Shown piece after piece: positions 57,201-59,689 of a stretch of 64,000 nucleotides of DNA. The stretch is from the NCBI GenBank assembly GCA_028752905.1, contig JAQNBH010000005.1:1919725-1983724 (forward strand), written 5' to 3'. Made by a program: the position numbers and the translations under genes. The notes under the pieces are model-generated. The model worked only from the letters and a program-made list of their open reading frames with translations. It was not told the origin of the DNA and searched no databases. The DNA is from Cladorhizidae sp. MBARI D1340-BT2 (lineage: Eukaryota > Porifera > Demospongiae > Poecilosclerida > Cladorhizidae). The number at the start of each line of letters is the position of its first letter. Position 1 is the stretch's first letter.

Positions 57201-59053
57201 GCCAGTGTAACCCCCTTCTGGAGTTCACTTAATGAGCCAGTGTAACCCCCTTCTGGAGTTCATTTAATGGGCCAGTGTAACCTCCTTCTGGAGTTCATTT
57301 AATGGGCCAGTGTAACCTCCTTCTGGAGTTCATTTAATGGGCCAGCGTAATCCCCCCCCCCCTGCTTGATCAAGGCATCGCCAATTTAATGGGCCAGTGC
57401 AGTAGTGATCGGTAGCTGGTCCAACAAACGCTGCCCCCAACCCTCTAGTGCTGCTCCCAACCCTCTAGTGCTCCCAACCCTCTAGTGCTCCCAACCCTCT
57501 AGTGCTCCCAACCCTCTAGCGCTGCTCCCAACTCGCTAGCGCTGCTCCCAACCCTCTAGTGCTCCCAACCCTCTAGCACTGCTCCCAACACTCTAGTGCT
57601 CCCAACCCTCTAGTGCTCCCAACCCTCTAGCGCTGCTCCCAACACTGTAGTGCTCCCAACCCTCTAGCGCTGCTCCCAACACTCTAGTGCTCCCAACCCT
57701 CTAGTGCTCCCAACCCTCTAGTGCTCCCAACCCTCTAGTGCTCCCAACCTTCTAGCGCTGCTCCCAACCCTCTAGTGCTCCCAACCCTCTAGCGCTGCTC
57801 CCAACCCTCTAGTGCTCCCAACCCTCTAGCACTGCTCCCAACCCTCTAGTGCTCCCAACCTTCTAGCTGCTCCAAACCCTCTAGTGCTCCCAACCCTCTA
57901 GTGCTCCCAACCCTCTAGCACTGCTCCCAACACTCTAGTGCTCCCAACCCTCTAGTGCTCCCAACCCTCTAGCACTGCTCCCAACCCTCTAGTGCTCCCA
58001 ACCCCCTCTAGTGCTCCCAACCCTCTAGCACTGCTCCCAACCCTCTAGCTCTTGTCTGTGTCTTGAAGTGGCGGCTGCTGCAATGCTGCGTCTATTTGAA
58101 AGCACATGTGTACAACTGTTAGTGGCACGGCTTACCAGACTCATCTGCATCCCAAGTCCGTTGAGGATGAGTTACGTTAGGCCATCTTCACACATGCCAA
58201 CTAACACCCCATATATATACTTCAAGCTATTCACGAGCAATCCACTAGCTATTGCATTGCAACTGATGAGTGGAATACTCAGAGGGCCAGACTAACTCCA
58301 CTTGCATGATGCATTGCCAGGATACTACTGTGACCAAAAAATATCCAAGAACTAGGCTTGTCAACTGCACATGCACTGTACGTGTGTGTGTGTGTGTGTG
58401 CTGCTTGTGTGCGTGCATGCACACATCACATTAATACCAAGCATACTCAAACTTCCCAGGAGGATGACACTCTAGGTCTCGCCAGGATGTGCATGTGATA
58501 GACATAAATACACATTCAGGTCATGTGATAGAATCACATGATGTATGCACATACAGCTAGCTGACCTGCTGGCAATCGAGAATGTTTGCAAATGGAGTTG
58601 TTACTCGCACCCAGGTGCCACCCTTGTCAAAGCTGATGACAGTGGAGCTGAAGCCGCTGGTCAGGGATTTTGTATTGGCGATGAACGTCCCCACAATCCC
58701 CTCAGCCTGAAACACAAAGCAAACAACACACACATCATTAAGTCACCTAATCTCCTCCCCCCCCTCCCCCCTCCACACACAGATATATGCCATCACCCTC
58801 TCCATCCTCCCCTACCTCCGCAATCTTCCCCCCCATCCCCTCCCCCTCCCCCACCCACTCCACTGCTCACCACATGGACATCAAAGCGAGGATTGCCATT
58901 GATCCAGTCTCGCTCTGGAGCGCTGACCACGTGAGACAGAGAGATGGTATAGTTAATCCCCGCCTCCTCAGAGAGGTACAGGTTCGTGTTGTTAATGTTG
59001 TGATACACGGCTATGAACACTTGTCCCTCACTGGTGTCCACCACGCTGTAGTG
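6087..59053 (-). CDS. VPS10-domain sorting receptor (SorCS/SorLA/sortilin family), 3' part, 14-exon gene model
   Basis: This is the joined gene model. Exons on the minus strand, in order, are 59053-58871, 58706-58566, 54641-54510, 51228-50975, 44054-43942, 35432-35288, 29205-29086, 21243-21158, 20591-20427, 14450-14304, 13829-13518, 10083-9776, 8465-8251 and 6228-6087. They sum to 2463 nt, 820 codons plus TAG, and all 13 junctions are phase-compatible with GT-AG introns. VPS10 receptors are type I membrane proteins that sort cargo between Golgi, endosome and surface. Fragment residues 1-274 are the C-terminal part of the propeller, about 275-391 the 10CC region, about 392-600 PKD-like beta domains, 601-745 the membrane-proximal part, 747-772 the membrane helix and 773-820 the cytoplasmic tail. 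The N-terminus is outside the window. PKD-like domains after 10CC favour a SorCS-like receptor over plain sortilin. Family assignment is firm; orthology is inference. Introns range from 164 to 8509 nt and are mostly tandem repeat. Confidence 0.9.
6256..6350. repeat. Short repeat in the intron 13/exon 14 junction region
   Basis: About three copies of CCTTAGCAGACTGTATTATC, diverged, just upstream (minus strand) of the acceptor of exon 14. Confidence 0.6.
6351..7009. other. Intron 13 unique sequence
   Basis: Unique sequence with two minus-strand open frames (6356-6595 and 6582-6956) that I cannot match to any family. They overlap each other, have no splice-phase relation to the receptor and are probably chance or remnants. 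Confidence 0.4.
7010..7750. repeat. 24-27-bp minisatellite
   Basis: Tandem units built on CCACTGCCACTCCACACATC followed by ACCTGCA, ACCCTGCA or ATGTGCA. Stop-free in several frames on both strands because the unit lacks stop codons; not a gene. Confidence 0.95.
7806..8215. repeat. ~30-bp AT-rich repeat in intron 13
   Basis: Core TGTTCTATTAATAACTACAT followed by GATTTAGT, about 13 diverged copies. The array ends just past the exon 13 donor region. Confidence 0.9.
8251..8465 (-). CDS. VPS10 receptor exon 13: transmembrane exon
   Basis: 215 nt, phase 0 in and 2 out. LSAGLLEGGSLMVTLYGIRL leads to TDFGHYIELGAGLGAGLTLI and VLVAIALGASVYFYRR. The 26-residue hydrophobic run with Gly-rich N-terminal half, followed by RR(K), is a type I transmembrane helix with a stop-transfer signal. 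The acceptor is TTCAG and the donor GTTTGG is weak. Without splicing the frame would stop after 14 more residues at 8208, but the donor is in phase with exon 14, which carries a convincing tail. Confidence 0.88.
8540..9470. repeat. ~68-bp minisatellite in intron 12
   Basis: Core GGTTGACAATAGCTCTATG, then GGGACACACACTGGACCAAC and ATCACACTGGGTTGAGGCAG, about 13 copies with internal shortening. It fills most of the 1310-nt intron between exons 12 and 13. Confidence 0.92.
9473..9735. repeat. 33-bp minisatellite at the 5' end of intron 12
   Basis: Core GGGACATGTTGATATCTCC flanked by TGTCCTGCAGGTAT, eight copies. The unit is 33 bp = 11 codons, and on the minus strand it is open in the same frame as exon 12, giving a repeated PAGQDISTCPI peptide if intron 12 is retained. 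Confidence 0.93.
9776..10083 (-). CDS. VPS10 receptor exon 12: membrane-proximal domain
   Basis: 308 nt, phase 1 in and 0 out. It reads SGQYAELRLYFRVSDLPVNA, then FESDKVLDDLRKILRAMFLE, then EIEAISLSNDFPFSS, then ELRRRQGQGDQAELMVDINL. The strand-helix-strand-strand pattern resembles the SEA-like membrane-proximal fold seen in SorCS-type stalks (inference). A basic RRR stretch could be a processing site. The chosen donor is GTATGT after KN. The frame stays open past it, through the 33-bp repeat array at 9473-9735 and on to a stop near 9341. GTATGT is preferred because it joins to the membrane exon in phase. Confidence 0.85.
10090..10215. repeat. GT/CA-rich run
   Basis: TGTGTG with GCATG interruptions. 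On the transcribed strand it is a CA-rich tract just upstream of the exon 12 acceptor at 10084. Confidence 0.85.
10340..10550. repeat. 20-bp minisatellite
   Basis: About ten copies of GTGTGACTCACGCCTTGCCC with CACACACTGCCC variants, in intron 11. Confidence 0.9.
10650..11872. repeat. 27/28-bp minisatellite
   Basis: About 44 copies built on AGGGTGGAGCATGTCCTGTC plus CTGTCCC. It is open in several frames on both strands, purely because the unit has no stop; not a gene. Confidence 0.95.
11880..12160. other. Unique spacer between two arrays in intron 11
   Basis: Includes a short diverged duplication of AATGGACTCTGGGGAGGCT. No domain or RNA recognised. Confidence 0.5.
12165..12640. repeat. 22-bp minisatellite
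   Basis: About 21 copies of AAGACCAAGATGAGGGCA plus CGAG or TGAG, alternating GAAGACC and GGAGACC. Confidence 0.95.
12641..13296. other. Intron 11 unique sequence
   Basis: Mixed unique sequence, then an A-rich block (13080-13250) of AACAA/TTAATT motifs. A minus-strand stretch near 12700-12800 looks faintly coding (DDAIFLEDRFRGFNSFGDAH) but has no family I know and is closed by stops. Confidence 0.4.
13297..13398. mobile_element. Fold-back element, copy 1 (diverged)
   Basis: Left arm ATGTATACTACAACCTTTGG, then TGACCCTGAACCATTAAAAA. Right arm AATTGGTAAAAGATCACTAA then TTGGTATACGTGGG. The arms are imperfect inverted repeats and match the arms at 45609-45720 and 51347-51449. Size about 100 bp, no coding capacity, MITE-like. 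Confidence 0.6.
13423..13505. repeat. GT run (CA on the transcribed strand) next to exon 11 donor
   Basis: (GT)n with two GCATGCATGC interruptions. On the minus strand it starts about 12 nt inside intron 11 from the exon 11 donor (GTATGT at 13517). Confidence 0.95.
13518..13829 (-). CDS. VPS10 receptor exon 11: second beta-rich stalk domain
   Basis: 312 nt, phase 1 in and 1 out, 103 full codons. It starts KVGPFLLNRTLIPAVLRSG and contains LNMMVASINGSQLG and VGDVISVQVHLMRDLL. It is beta-rich, rich in sequons (NRT, NGS, NIS) and lacks cysteine. The position matches the second PKD-like/stalk domain of SorCS proteins, but the sequence match is too weak to name the fold with certainty. The acceptor is ATACAG. 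The donor GTATGT lies a few bases before a long CA run on the transcribed strand. Confidence 0.83.
13860..14298. repeat. Degenerate GTGTGAG/GAAGTG repeat filling intron 10
   Basis: Irregular units around GTGTGAGAAGTGAAGTGTGA. It occupies nearly the whole 474-nt intron between exons 10 and 11 and begins within a few bases of the exon 10 donor. Confidence 0.85.
14304..14450 (-). CDS. VPS10 receptor exon 10: PKD-like domain, second half
   Basis: 147 nt, phase 1 in and 1 out. It reads PPCYGSTVKVNRTNSYNMKF, then SCWGNYDVTVSGNISASPFT, then LRLHLTAE. 'G-x-Y-x-V-x-V-x-x-x-x-S/A' is the last-strand signature of PKD-like domains. Two sequons (NRT, NIS) are present. The acceptor is ATGCAG and the donor a strong GTGAGT. 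The 474-nt intron that follows is filled by a degenerate GTGAGAAGTGAAG-type repeat. Confidence 0.85.
14510..19575. repeat. 31-bp purine-rich minisatellite, about 160 copies
   Basis: Unit core AAAGGATGGAGGAAGGATTA plus AAGGTGG[G/A/T]GAT, 31 bp. Variants (GGGG, GGAG, GTGG, TAGG, GAAGG, and a short form lacking GAGG) recur in a fixed order, so blocks of many units have been duplicated. The plus strand is almost all purine apart from scattered T. It fills most of the 5976-nt intron between exons 9 and 10. Confidence 0.97.
19660..19702. repeat. 12-bp repeat
   Basis: Three to four copies of GAAGGGGTTAAA at the edge of the 31-bp array. Confidence 0.8.
19850..20365. repeat. 15/16-bp G-rich minisatellite
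   Basis: GAGGGAGGGTGGAGT and GAGGGAGGGGGAGT units, about 35 copies. Runs of GGG at short spacing on the plus strand have G-quadruplex potential. The array ends about 60 nt from the donor of exon 9. Confidence 0.93.
20427..20591 (-). CDS. VPS10 receptor exon 9: PKD-like domain, first half
   Basis: 165 nt, phase 1 in and 1 out. It reads SESVQLTAVTPVPLVDNKYV, then SVGEEVRFVVSAVAGSG, then VVLYWYIITPR. A beta-sandwich pattern ('v-x-v-G-x-x-v-x-f-x-v' then 'Y-x-W-x-[IF]') suits a PKD/Ig-like domain, as found after 10CC in SorCS receptors. The acceptor is GCGTAG and the donor GTAAGC. The first ~40 nt of the exon plus its acceptor are tandemly copied upstream (see 20592-20745). Confidence 0.85.
20592..20745. 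repeat. 67/70-bp tandem copies of the exon 9 start and its acceptor
   Basis: The segment from exon 9 into its intron (GCACCGACTCAGACACTACG, then CACACAACATACAAACATCA, then GAGGCACTGGAGTTACTGCT on the plus strand) is repeated twice more upstream of the exon. Each copy repeats the acceptor and about 40 nt of exon 9. The units are 67 and 70 bp, so at least one is not a multiple of three. Confidence 0.9.
20832..20972. repeat. 47-bp repeat, 3 copies
   Basis: Core CATCATGCCAGGAGGGTTGA, then GTGTGTATATGG, three nearly perfect copies in the intron between exons 8 and 9. Confidence 0.92.
21158..21243 (-). CDS. VPS10 receptor exon 8: end of 10CC
   Basis: 86 nt, phase 2 in and 1 out. It reads YRRVAGDKCIPGNDPETYYF and then PTKHPCIM. 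'GYRR-x-x-G-x-x-C-x-x-G' is the conserved end of the 10CC module. With exons 5-7 it gives eleven cysteines, ten expected plus one extra. The acceptor is GTGTAG and the donor GTACGT. This exon is too short to stand out as an open frame on its own. Confidence 0.9.
21520..22214 (-). pseudogene. hAT transposase C-terminal fragment (hATC domain)
   Basis: 22214-21768 on the minus strand reads MEQNHRQLSRYLTKPG, then LDLAMSAIQDRFDQPGYAV. In another frame, 21760-21660 gives LILVMPAMNAASERSFSCMK, then RIKTYL. 21640-21520 gives MILNIYKEALDRFDLVTIAN, then EFVRNNEHRLRVFGNL and a stop. '[AS]-x-SERSFS-x-[LM]-[KR]-R-I-K-[TS]-[YW]-L' is the hATC dimerisation signature of ZMYM-type hAT transposases. The frame changes show decay. 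The upstream finger and catalytic core are absent, so this is a 5'-truncated relic in the intron between exons 7 and 8. It is a different hAT lineage from the one at 1447-3028. Confidence 0.8.
22215..23350. other. Unique AT-rich intron sequence
   Basis: No domain recognised. Contains TATAGCTAGC-type runs near 22740-22840 and a perfect 11-bp hairpin at 23123-23153. Confidence 0.5.
23362..23450. repeat. ~44-bp repeat, 2 copies
   Basis: Core GTCCTGCACACGACCTTGAA then CAGTGAGGACCCATGAC, twice. Confidence 0.9.
23582..24095. repeat. ~63-66-bp minisatellite
   Basis: Core GGACAACAGTGATAGTCAAC, then TTGTAGCCTAGGAGTGTCCT and GGGCCCAGCC, eight copies. Its open frames on the minus strand are repeat artefacts. 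Confidence 0.95.
24365..24785 (-). pseudogene. Penelope-like element reverse transcriptase fragment
   Basis: On the minus strand, 24764-24600 carries FSCVPTDEAMHNMLKNGESL and an EEERT-like helix. 24603-24370 carries MGSPVFAVVANLYTQFFEEL, then ALRLAPTKPVLWKRSADDKL, then GGAEKGLLNHLNIMPTIK. 'MGSP-[VL]-x-x-V-x-A-N-L-[YF]-[ML]-x-x-[FL]-E' followed by 'W-[KR]-R-[YF]-x-DD' is the RT palm of Penelope-like retroelements. The usual aromatic residue two before the DD (YxDD) is Ser here, and a frame change separates the two segments, so it is inactive. Endonuclease and flanking ends are not seen. Confidence 0.75.
24836..28725. repeat. 31-bp minisatellite, about 120 copies, with compound units
   Basis: Unit core CACTCCCTGTGTGTATCAGA then GTGTAGTGC or GTAATAC. 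A 12-bp partial repeat (CCACACTCCCTG) is inserted before many units, giving a mix of 31 and 43 bp. Variant order repeats in blocks. Confidence 0.96.
28727..29085. other. Unique sequence between array and exon 7 donor
   Basis: CA/AC simple runs near 28790 and ATT/ACC triplet-rich sequence near 28915-29040. No gene seen. Confidence 0.5.
29086..29205 (-). CDS. VPS10 receptor exon 7: 10CC region continued
   Basis: 120 nt, phase 2 in and 2 out. It reads DFGFERINLNSPCTPLQD and then ADCSLGSFYNVSSG. It carries the 10CC pattern 'C-D-x-G-[FY]-x-R ... C-x-P ... C' and an N-V-S glycosylation sequon. The acceptor is CTGCAG and the donor GTAAGA. It is bracketed by the 31-bp array (24836-28725) and the CA-rich 23-bp array (29215-29935), which begins about 10 nt upstream of the acceptor. 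Confidence 0.92.
29215..29935. repeat. CA-rich 21-25-bp minisatellite
   Basis: Core ACACATCACAACACACAAGG with GAGGGC and GAAGGC variants. It has an internal block repeat: the segment with ACATACATCACATACACAGA at about 29250 returns at about 29568. The plus-strand open frame is a repeat artefact. Confidence 0.93.
30045..34515. repeat. 40-bp minisatellite, about 112 copies
   Basis: Unit GTGATTCCCTCTCTCAGAGC plus TGTCTACATACTGTGGCTGG, 40 bp, extremely uniform. Rare variants (CACTCAG, GAGAACT, GGCTAGGCGATT, GTAATTGCCT) act as markers and reveal a duplicated block offset by 2044 bp. Confidence 0.98.
34600..35165. repeat. ~29-bp repeat
   Basis: Core GGGGACTAGGGCAGAGGATG then GAAGGCTAA, about 18 irregular copies, ending about 120 nt past the exon 6 donor. 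Confidence 0.9.
35288..35432 (-). CDS. VPS10 receptor exon 6: 10CC region
   Basis: 145 nt, phase 1 in and 2 out. It reads ERPNSRCLLGEVLQYERRN, then SVCCY, then TLCICTREDFE plus a split Cys codon. 'C-x-L-G-x-x-x-x-Y/F-x-R-R' and 'C-x-C-t-x-e-DFEC' are diagnostic of the VPS10 10CC module, which packs under the propeller and holds it to the stalk. The acceptor is TCTTAG. The donor GTCAGC is chosen because it leaves TG, which the next exon completes to TGT (Cys), restoring DFECDFGF. Confidence 0.92.
35575..36415. repeat. 28-bp minisatellite
   Basis: Core TCTACCACACATAGAGGTGG then GGAGCATA, about 30 copies, in the intron between exons 5 and 6. Confidence 0.95.
36420..36600. repeat. Dispersed repeat, copy A (inverted relative to 43430-43600)
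   Basis: Contains CCTGCTGAAGGACAAACAGA then AGTGCTGCATCAGCAGAGCT. The reverse complement of 43480-43560 carries the same run with a few changes. Both copies can be read as FLLKDKQKCC followed by an Arg-x-Pro-Leu segment. Confidence 0.7.
36787..37695. repeat. 76-bp minisatellite, about 12 copies
   Basis: Core CATCCCAGCTCCACTCAGCT, then CCATTAGTGTGCACTTCTTG, then TTAGCTTCTGTTCACCTCTA. Variants CCATGG and CCACAG alternate. The longest unit in the window. Confidence 0.95.
37696..38217. other. Unique intron sequence
   Basis: Two overlapping plus-strand open frames of about 100 and 78 codons, without a recognisable family or splice relation. Probably chance. Confidence 0.4.
38218..40475. repeat. 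58-bp minisatellite, about 38 copies
   Basis: Core GGTAGCCATCATAGTGGGAG, then TGAGAGTATGTCAACTAGTC, then TCCATCTTGGTGGCTAGA. An inserted ACTACTGGACACTTGG marker recurs at about 38740, 39620, 40385 and 40455, showing block duplication. Confidence 0.96.
40476..41187. other. Unique intron sequence 5' of the Mutator-like relic
   Basis: AT-rich. It may include the left flank of the transposon, but I could not pair it with a right-hand inverted repeat. Confidence 0.4.
41188..42430 (+). pseudogene. Mutator-like transposase relic
   Basis: On the plus strand a start at 41188 gives MGKRTEKHFKQKGQGFKKSE. 41605-41680 gives RIINLDKLREVIERCNKLV. 41936-42120 gives VSITVDGTWLRQGHKSNYGL, then VAVMSWDTGEVLDYYLMSNF. 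Out of frame, about 42195-42290 encodes VNSEANFEGSSVSMEV and then RSVERLKLRYTH. 'S-x-D-G-[TS]-W-x-[KR]-G-H-x-S-x-x-G-x-V', 'T-G-x-V-L-D-[YF]' and 'N-[FY]-x-GSS-x-x-ME' are landmarks of the Mutator-like transposase domain common in invertebrates (PF20700 type). Stops and frame changes show it is dead. It sits in the intron between exons 5 and 6, antisense to the receptor. Confidence 0.8.
42431..43360. other. Sequence 3' of the Mutator-like relic
   Basis: AT-rich. Two imperfect copies of TTACTGGA[AG]GAT and TTTTGTTTGTGT occur near 42420-42560. It may hold further transposon remnants, but no clear domain or terminal inverted repeat was found. Confidence 0.4.
43430..43600. repeat. Dispersed repeat, copy B
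   Basis: Reverse complement matches 36480-36560. On the minus strand it reads FKFLLKDKQKCCSRRTPLVA. It is followed at 43608-43627 by a C run of about 20. The run is flanked on both sides by diverged copies of TCTACAGCAACATGTCATTT. Confidence 0.7.
43606..43628. repeat. Poly-C tract
   Basis: About 20 uninterrupted C. Exact length is likely unreliable in assembly. Confidence 0.9.
43942..44054 (-). CDS. VPS10 receptor exon 5: end of propeller, start of 10CC
   Basis: 113 nt, entered in phase 2 and left in phase 1. It reads VFGYVGRFTQWLVVDINFTS, then VVSRQC, then YIKWIPT. This is the family's closing propeller strand ('F-x-S-x-W-x-x-x-x-i-d-f') followed by the first 10CC cysteine. The acceptor is TCACAG and the donor GTACAT is fairly weak. 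The 22-bp minisatellite at 44088-45290 starts only about 35 nt upstream of the acceptor, so the branch-point region is partly repeat-derived. Confidence 0.9.
44088..45335. repeat. 22-bp minisatellite, about 54 copies
   Basis: Core AGCAGCTAGGAGAATGTGTA then GT, with T/C and A/G variants. The last few units (45275-45335) change to GAGCACGTGCAGAAGTAGCT. Confidence 0.97.
45609..45720. mobile_element. Fold-back element, copy 2
   Basis: TGTAGACCACAACCAGTTAG ... TGACCCTTTACCACTTAAAA pairs with TTTTAATGGTAAAAGGTCAT ... CTAACTGGTTGAGGTCTACA. The 112-bp palindrome has near-perfect ~45-bp arms, no coding capacity and is MITE-like. Homologous to 51347-51449 and 13297-13398. Confidence 0.8.
45845..46075. 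repeat. 20-bp minisatellite next to fold-back copy 2
   Basis: About 11 copies of CACCAGGTCAGAGCTGTTTA with GAACTG and ATGTC variants. The corresponding place in the homologous segment at 51550-51600 has a single unit. Confidence 0.93.
46116..47440. other. Unique intron sequence with a G-rich block
   Basis: No gene recognised. 46540-46710 is GGGAGGGGAGGAGG-type purine sequence with G-quadruplex potential. 47025-47070 has three copies of AGGTACTACATATTC. Open frames around the G-rich block are composition artefacts. Confidence 0.5.
47445..50905. repeat. 32-bp minisatellite, about 107 copies
   Basis: Unit CTGATGGGATACGAGTATTA plus CTAGCCCTAGCT, 32 bp. Marker variants (CTGCTGGG, GGGGTACGGG, CACTGCAG, TTACTAGCTTACTAGC, TATTATTAG) show blocks repeated at 512 and 556 bp. 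Confidence 0.97.
50975..51228 (-). CDS. VPS10 receptor exon 4: Asp-box blade and GMLTERGEKARHV segment
   Basis: 254 nt, phase 0 in and 2 out. It starts VRLYSSRDGGFTW, a perfect Asp-box (SRDGGFTW), and runs through YVDWSCDEAQTSERV, a decayed box in which the usual Gly and Trp are replaced, to VVGMLTERGEKARHV. The last segment matches the family pattern 'v-G-x-x-x-E-x-G-x-x-x-x-H-v-t-v-F/W-G'. Two donors are possible. GTACGT at 50974 leaves phase 2 and gives HVT-VFG with the next exon, as in known VPS10 proteins. GTGAGG four bases further on would break the frame. I chose GTACGT. Confidence 0.88.
51347..51449. mobile_element. Fold-back element, copy 3
   Basis: Left arm ATGTAGACCACGTGCTTCTT then GGATGACCCTTTACCACTTA. 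Right arm AAATGGTAAAGGGTCACCAA then CTGGATGGTCACATGGG. Clear homology to 45609-45720. Confidence 0.75.
51450..51615. repeat. Segment homologous to the flank of fold-back copy 2
   Basis: TTTTTATTTTTAATATAAAC then TTGTTCTTGTGTCAAG, GTTTGTTTGTTTGTTTT, a single CACGTCAGAGCTTC unit, TCTCCAGGGCTTA and CTGTTCATTGTTGAT appear in the same order as at 45750-46115. Confidence 0.75.
51830..52060. repeat. ~21-bp repeat
   Basis: Core AATCCTAGGTTTAGGGCAAG, then diverged GGGCTCATGG forms, about ten copies. Confidence 0.88.
52345..54400. repeat. 35-bp minisatellite with shortened forms
   Basis: Core GTGCTCATACACATAGCTAC then ACACACCTGTGCCCT. Forms lacking the GTGCCCT segment alternate. About 60 copies. Ends about 110 nt past the exon 3 donor. 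Confidence 0.96.
54510..54641 (-). CDS. VPS10 receptor exon 3: CSLHLH / GNLG segment
   Basis: 132 nt, 44 codons, phase 0/0. It begins PDCSLHLHVLSVNG and contains IGLIMAQGNLGATL. 'CSLHLH' followed by 'G-x-I-x-A-x-GN-x-G' is a conserved landmark in the second half of the VPS10 propeller. The acceptor is CACAG behind a pyrimidine-rich tract and the donor is a good GTAGGT. The exon sits between the 35-bp array (52345-54400) and the 25/26-bp array (54820-55735). Confidence 0.9.
54820..55735. repeat. 25/26-bp GC-rich minisatellite
   Basis: Core GGCACTCGACCTGGGCCGGA then CTGGG, about 36 copies, with CCAGGGCCGGTCT and CTAGGCCGGACT variants in repeating order. The most GC-rich array here. Confidence 0.96.
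55812..56612. repeat. 50-bp minisatellite, about 16 copies
   Basis: Core CTGAGCCTCCTTGATATTTC, then CTTGCAAGCCATGTTCCCAA, then CCTCACCTCT. Minus-strand open frames through it are repeat artefacts. Confidence 0.96.
56613..56867. other. Unique spacer with a short open frame
   Basis: A 73-codon plus-strand frame (56606-56827) contains SNPMDARVYVNNPARDN. No family recognised; possibly a transposon scrap. Confidence 0.35.
56868..57350. repeat. 35-bp minisatellite
   Basis: Core TTAATGGGCCAGTGTAACC then CCCTTCTGGAGTTCAC, about 14 copies, ending in a C run at 57352-57362. Confidence 0.95.
57430..58050. repeat. 17/20-bp minisatellite
   Basis: CTCCCAACCCTCTAGTG with or without an extra CTG triplet (AGCGCTG, AGCACTG), about 35 copies. 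Confidence 0.95.
58566..58706 (-). CDS. VPS10 receptor exon 2: Asp-box segment
   Basis: 141 nt, 47 codons, phase 0/0, starting AEGIVGTFIANTKS. It contains a perfect Asp-box (S-x-D-x-G-x-x-W) as SFDKGGTW, the hallmark repeat of VPS10 and other BNR propellers. The acceptor is TTTCAG and the donor GTCAGC. It lies 164 nt from exon 1, the shortest intron of the gene. It ends in ILDCQQ, which continues into PDCSLHLH of the next exon; the two together match the Cys-x(n)-CSLHLH segment of SorCS/sortilin propellers. Confidence 0.9.
58871..59053 (-). CDS. VPS10 receptor exon 1 of window: propeller strand segment
   Basis: 183 nt, 61 codons, phase 0 in and 0 out. It reads HYSVVDTSEGQVFIAVYHN, then NLYLSEEAGINYTISLSHVV, then RFDVHV. 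The pattern of a buried strand, then 'LYLSEEAG', then 'SLSHVV' is the VPS10 propeller motif that precedes each Asp-box segment. The acceptor is a CAG directly after a long GT run (minus strand) and the donor is GTGAGC. N-N-T is a possible N-glycosylation site. The next exon continues the same propeller blade, so the join is well supported. Upstream exons are not in the window; 59054-64000 is almost all repeat. Confidence 0.9.
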
Positions 59054-59055
<2 letters not shown>

Positions 59056-59092
<37 letters not shown>

Positions 59093-59120
59093 GACACAGA
59101 CACAGACACACACACAGACA
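59056..59120. promoter_or_regulatory. CA/GT run forming the acceptor region of exon 1
   Basis: (CA)n on the plus strand is (GT)n on the transcribed strand and runs straight into the CAG acceptor at 59054. No ordinary pyrimidine tract separates them. Confidence 0.8.
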
Positions 59121-59227
59121 CAGATATAATTATACAAACATTCATAATGCACATACATACAATATAGCGCCAGTATAGAAAGGCCACTGGTAGTAGTTCC
59201 AACATTCAGTGCCACACGCTAACCAGT

Positions 59228-59390
59228 AGCAGCAGTAGTAGTATAAATAACAGCGCAGTAGTAGTAGCCGCATAGTAGTAGTAATAGTAGTATAGTAGCA
59301 GCAGTATAATAGTATAGTAGTAGTAGTAGTAGCAATAGTAGTAGGAGTAGTAGGAGTAGTAGCAGCAGTAACATAATAGTAATAGTGGTA

Positions 59391-59426
<36 letters not shown>

Positions 59427-59450
59427 CAGTAGTAATAATAGAATTTTTGG
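59228..59450. repeat. AGT/AGC trinucleotide-rich tract
   Basis: (AGT)n with CAGCAG and AATAGT interruptions. Minus-strand 'Leu/Tyr-rich' open frames here are simple-sequence artefacts. Confidence 0.9.
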
Positions 59451-59689
59451 GGGTGTGTTTTTACAAAGCAAAACACGAGAGACACTACAAAGAGTCCAGA
59501 TATATCTAGTAGTAGTAATAGGCAGTAGTGTAGGCAGTTGGTAGTAGTCATAGTGGTATAGTAGCAGTAGTGTAGTACATGTAGTAGTATGGGAAGTGGA
59601 ACACGCCTCATTCACCCCATTGTCCGCTAGTATGTTGTCCTCTAAGCAACGGTGGGATGGCCAATGAGGCAACTCATTTCTACATGCAT
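59451..59689. other. Unique spacer
   Basis: Short unique sequence with a second small AGT patch. No exon of the receptor could be found in it. Confidence 0.45.

Noticed and set aside
58787..59672. Cys/Val-, Leu- and Tyr-rich open frames around 59 kb
   Set aside because: They translate the CA/GT and AGT simple repeats; only the exon 1 segment within one of them is real.
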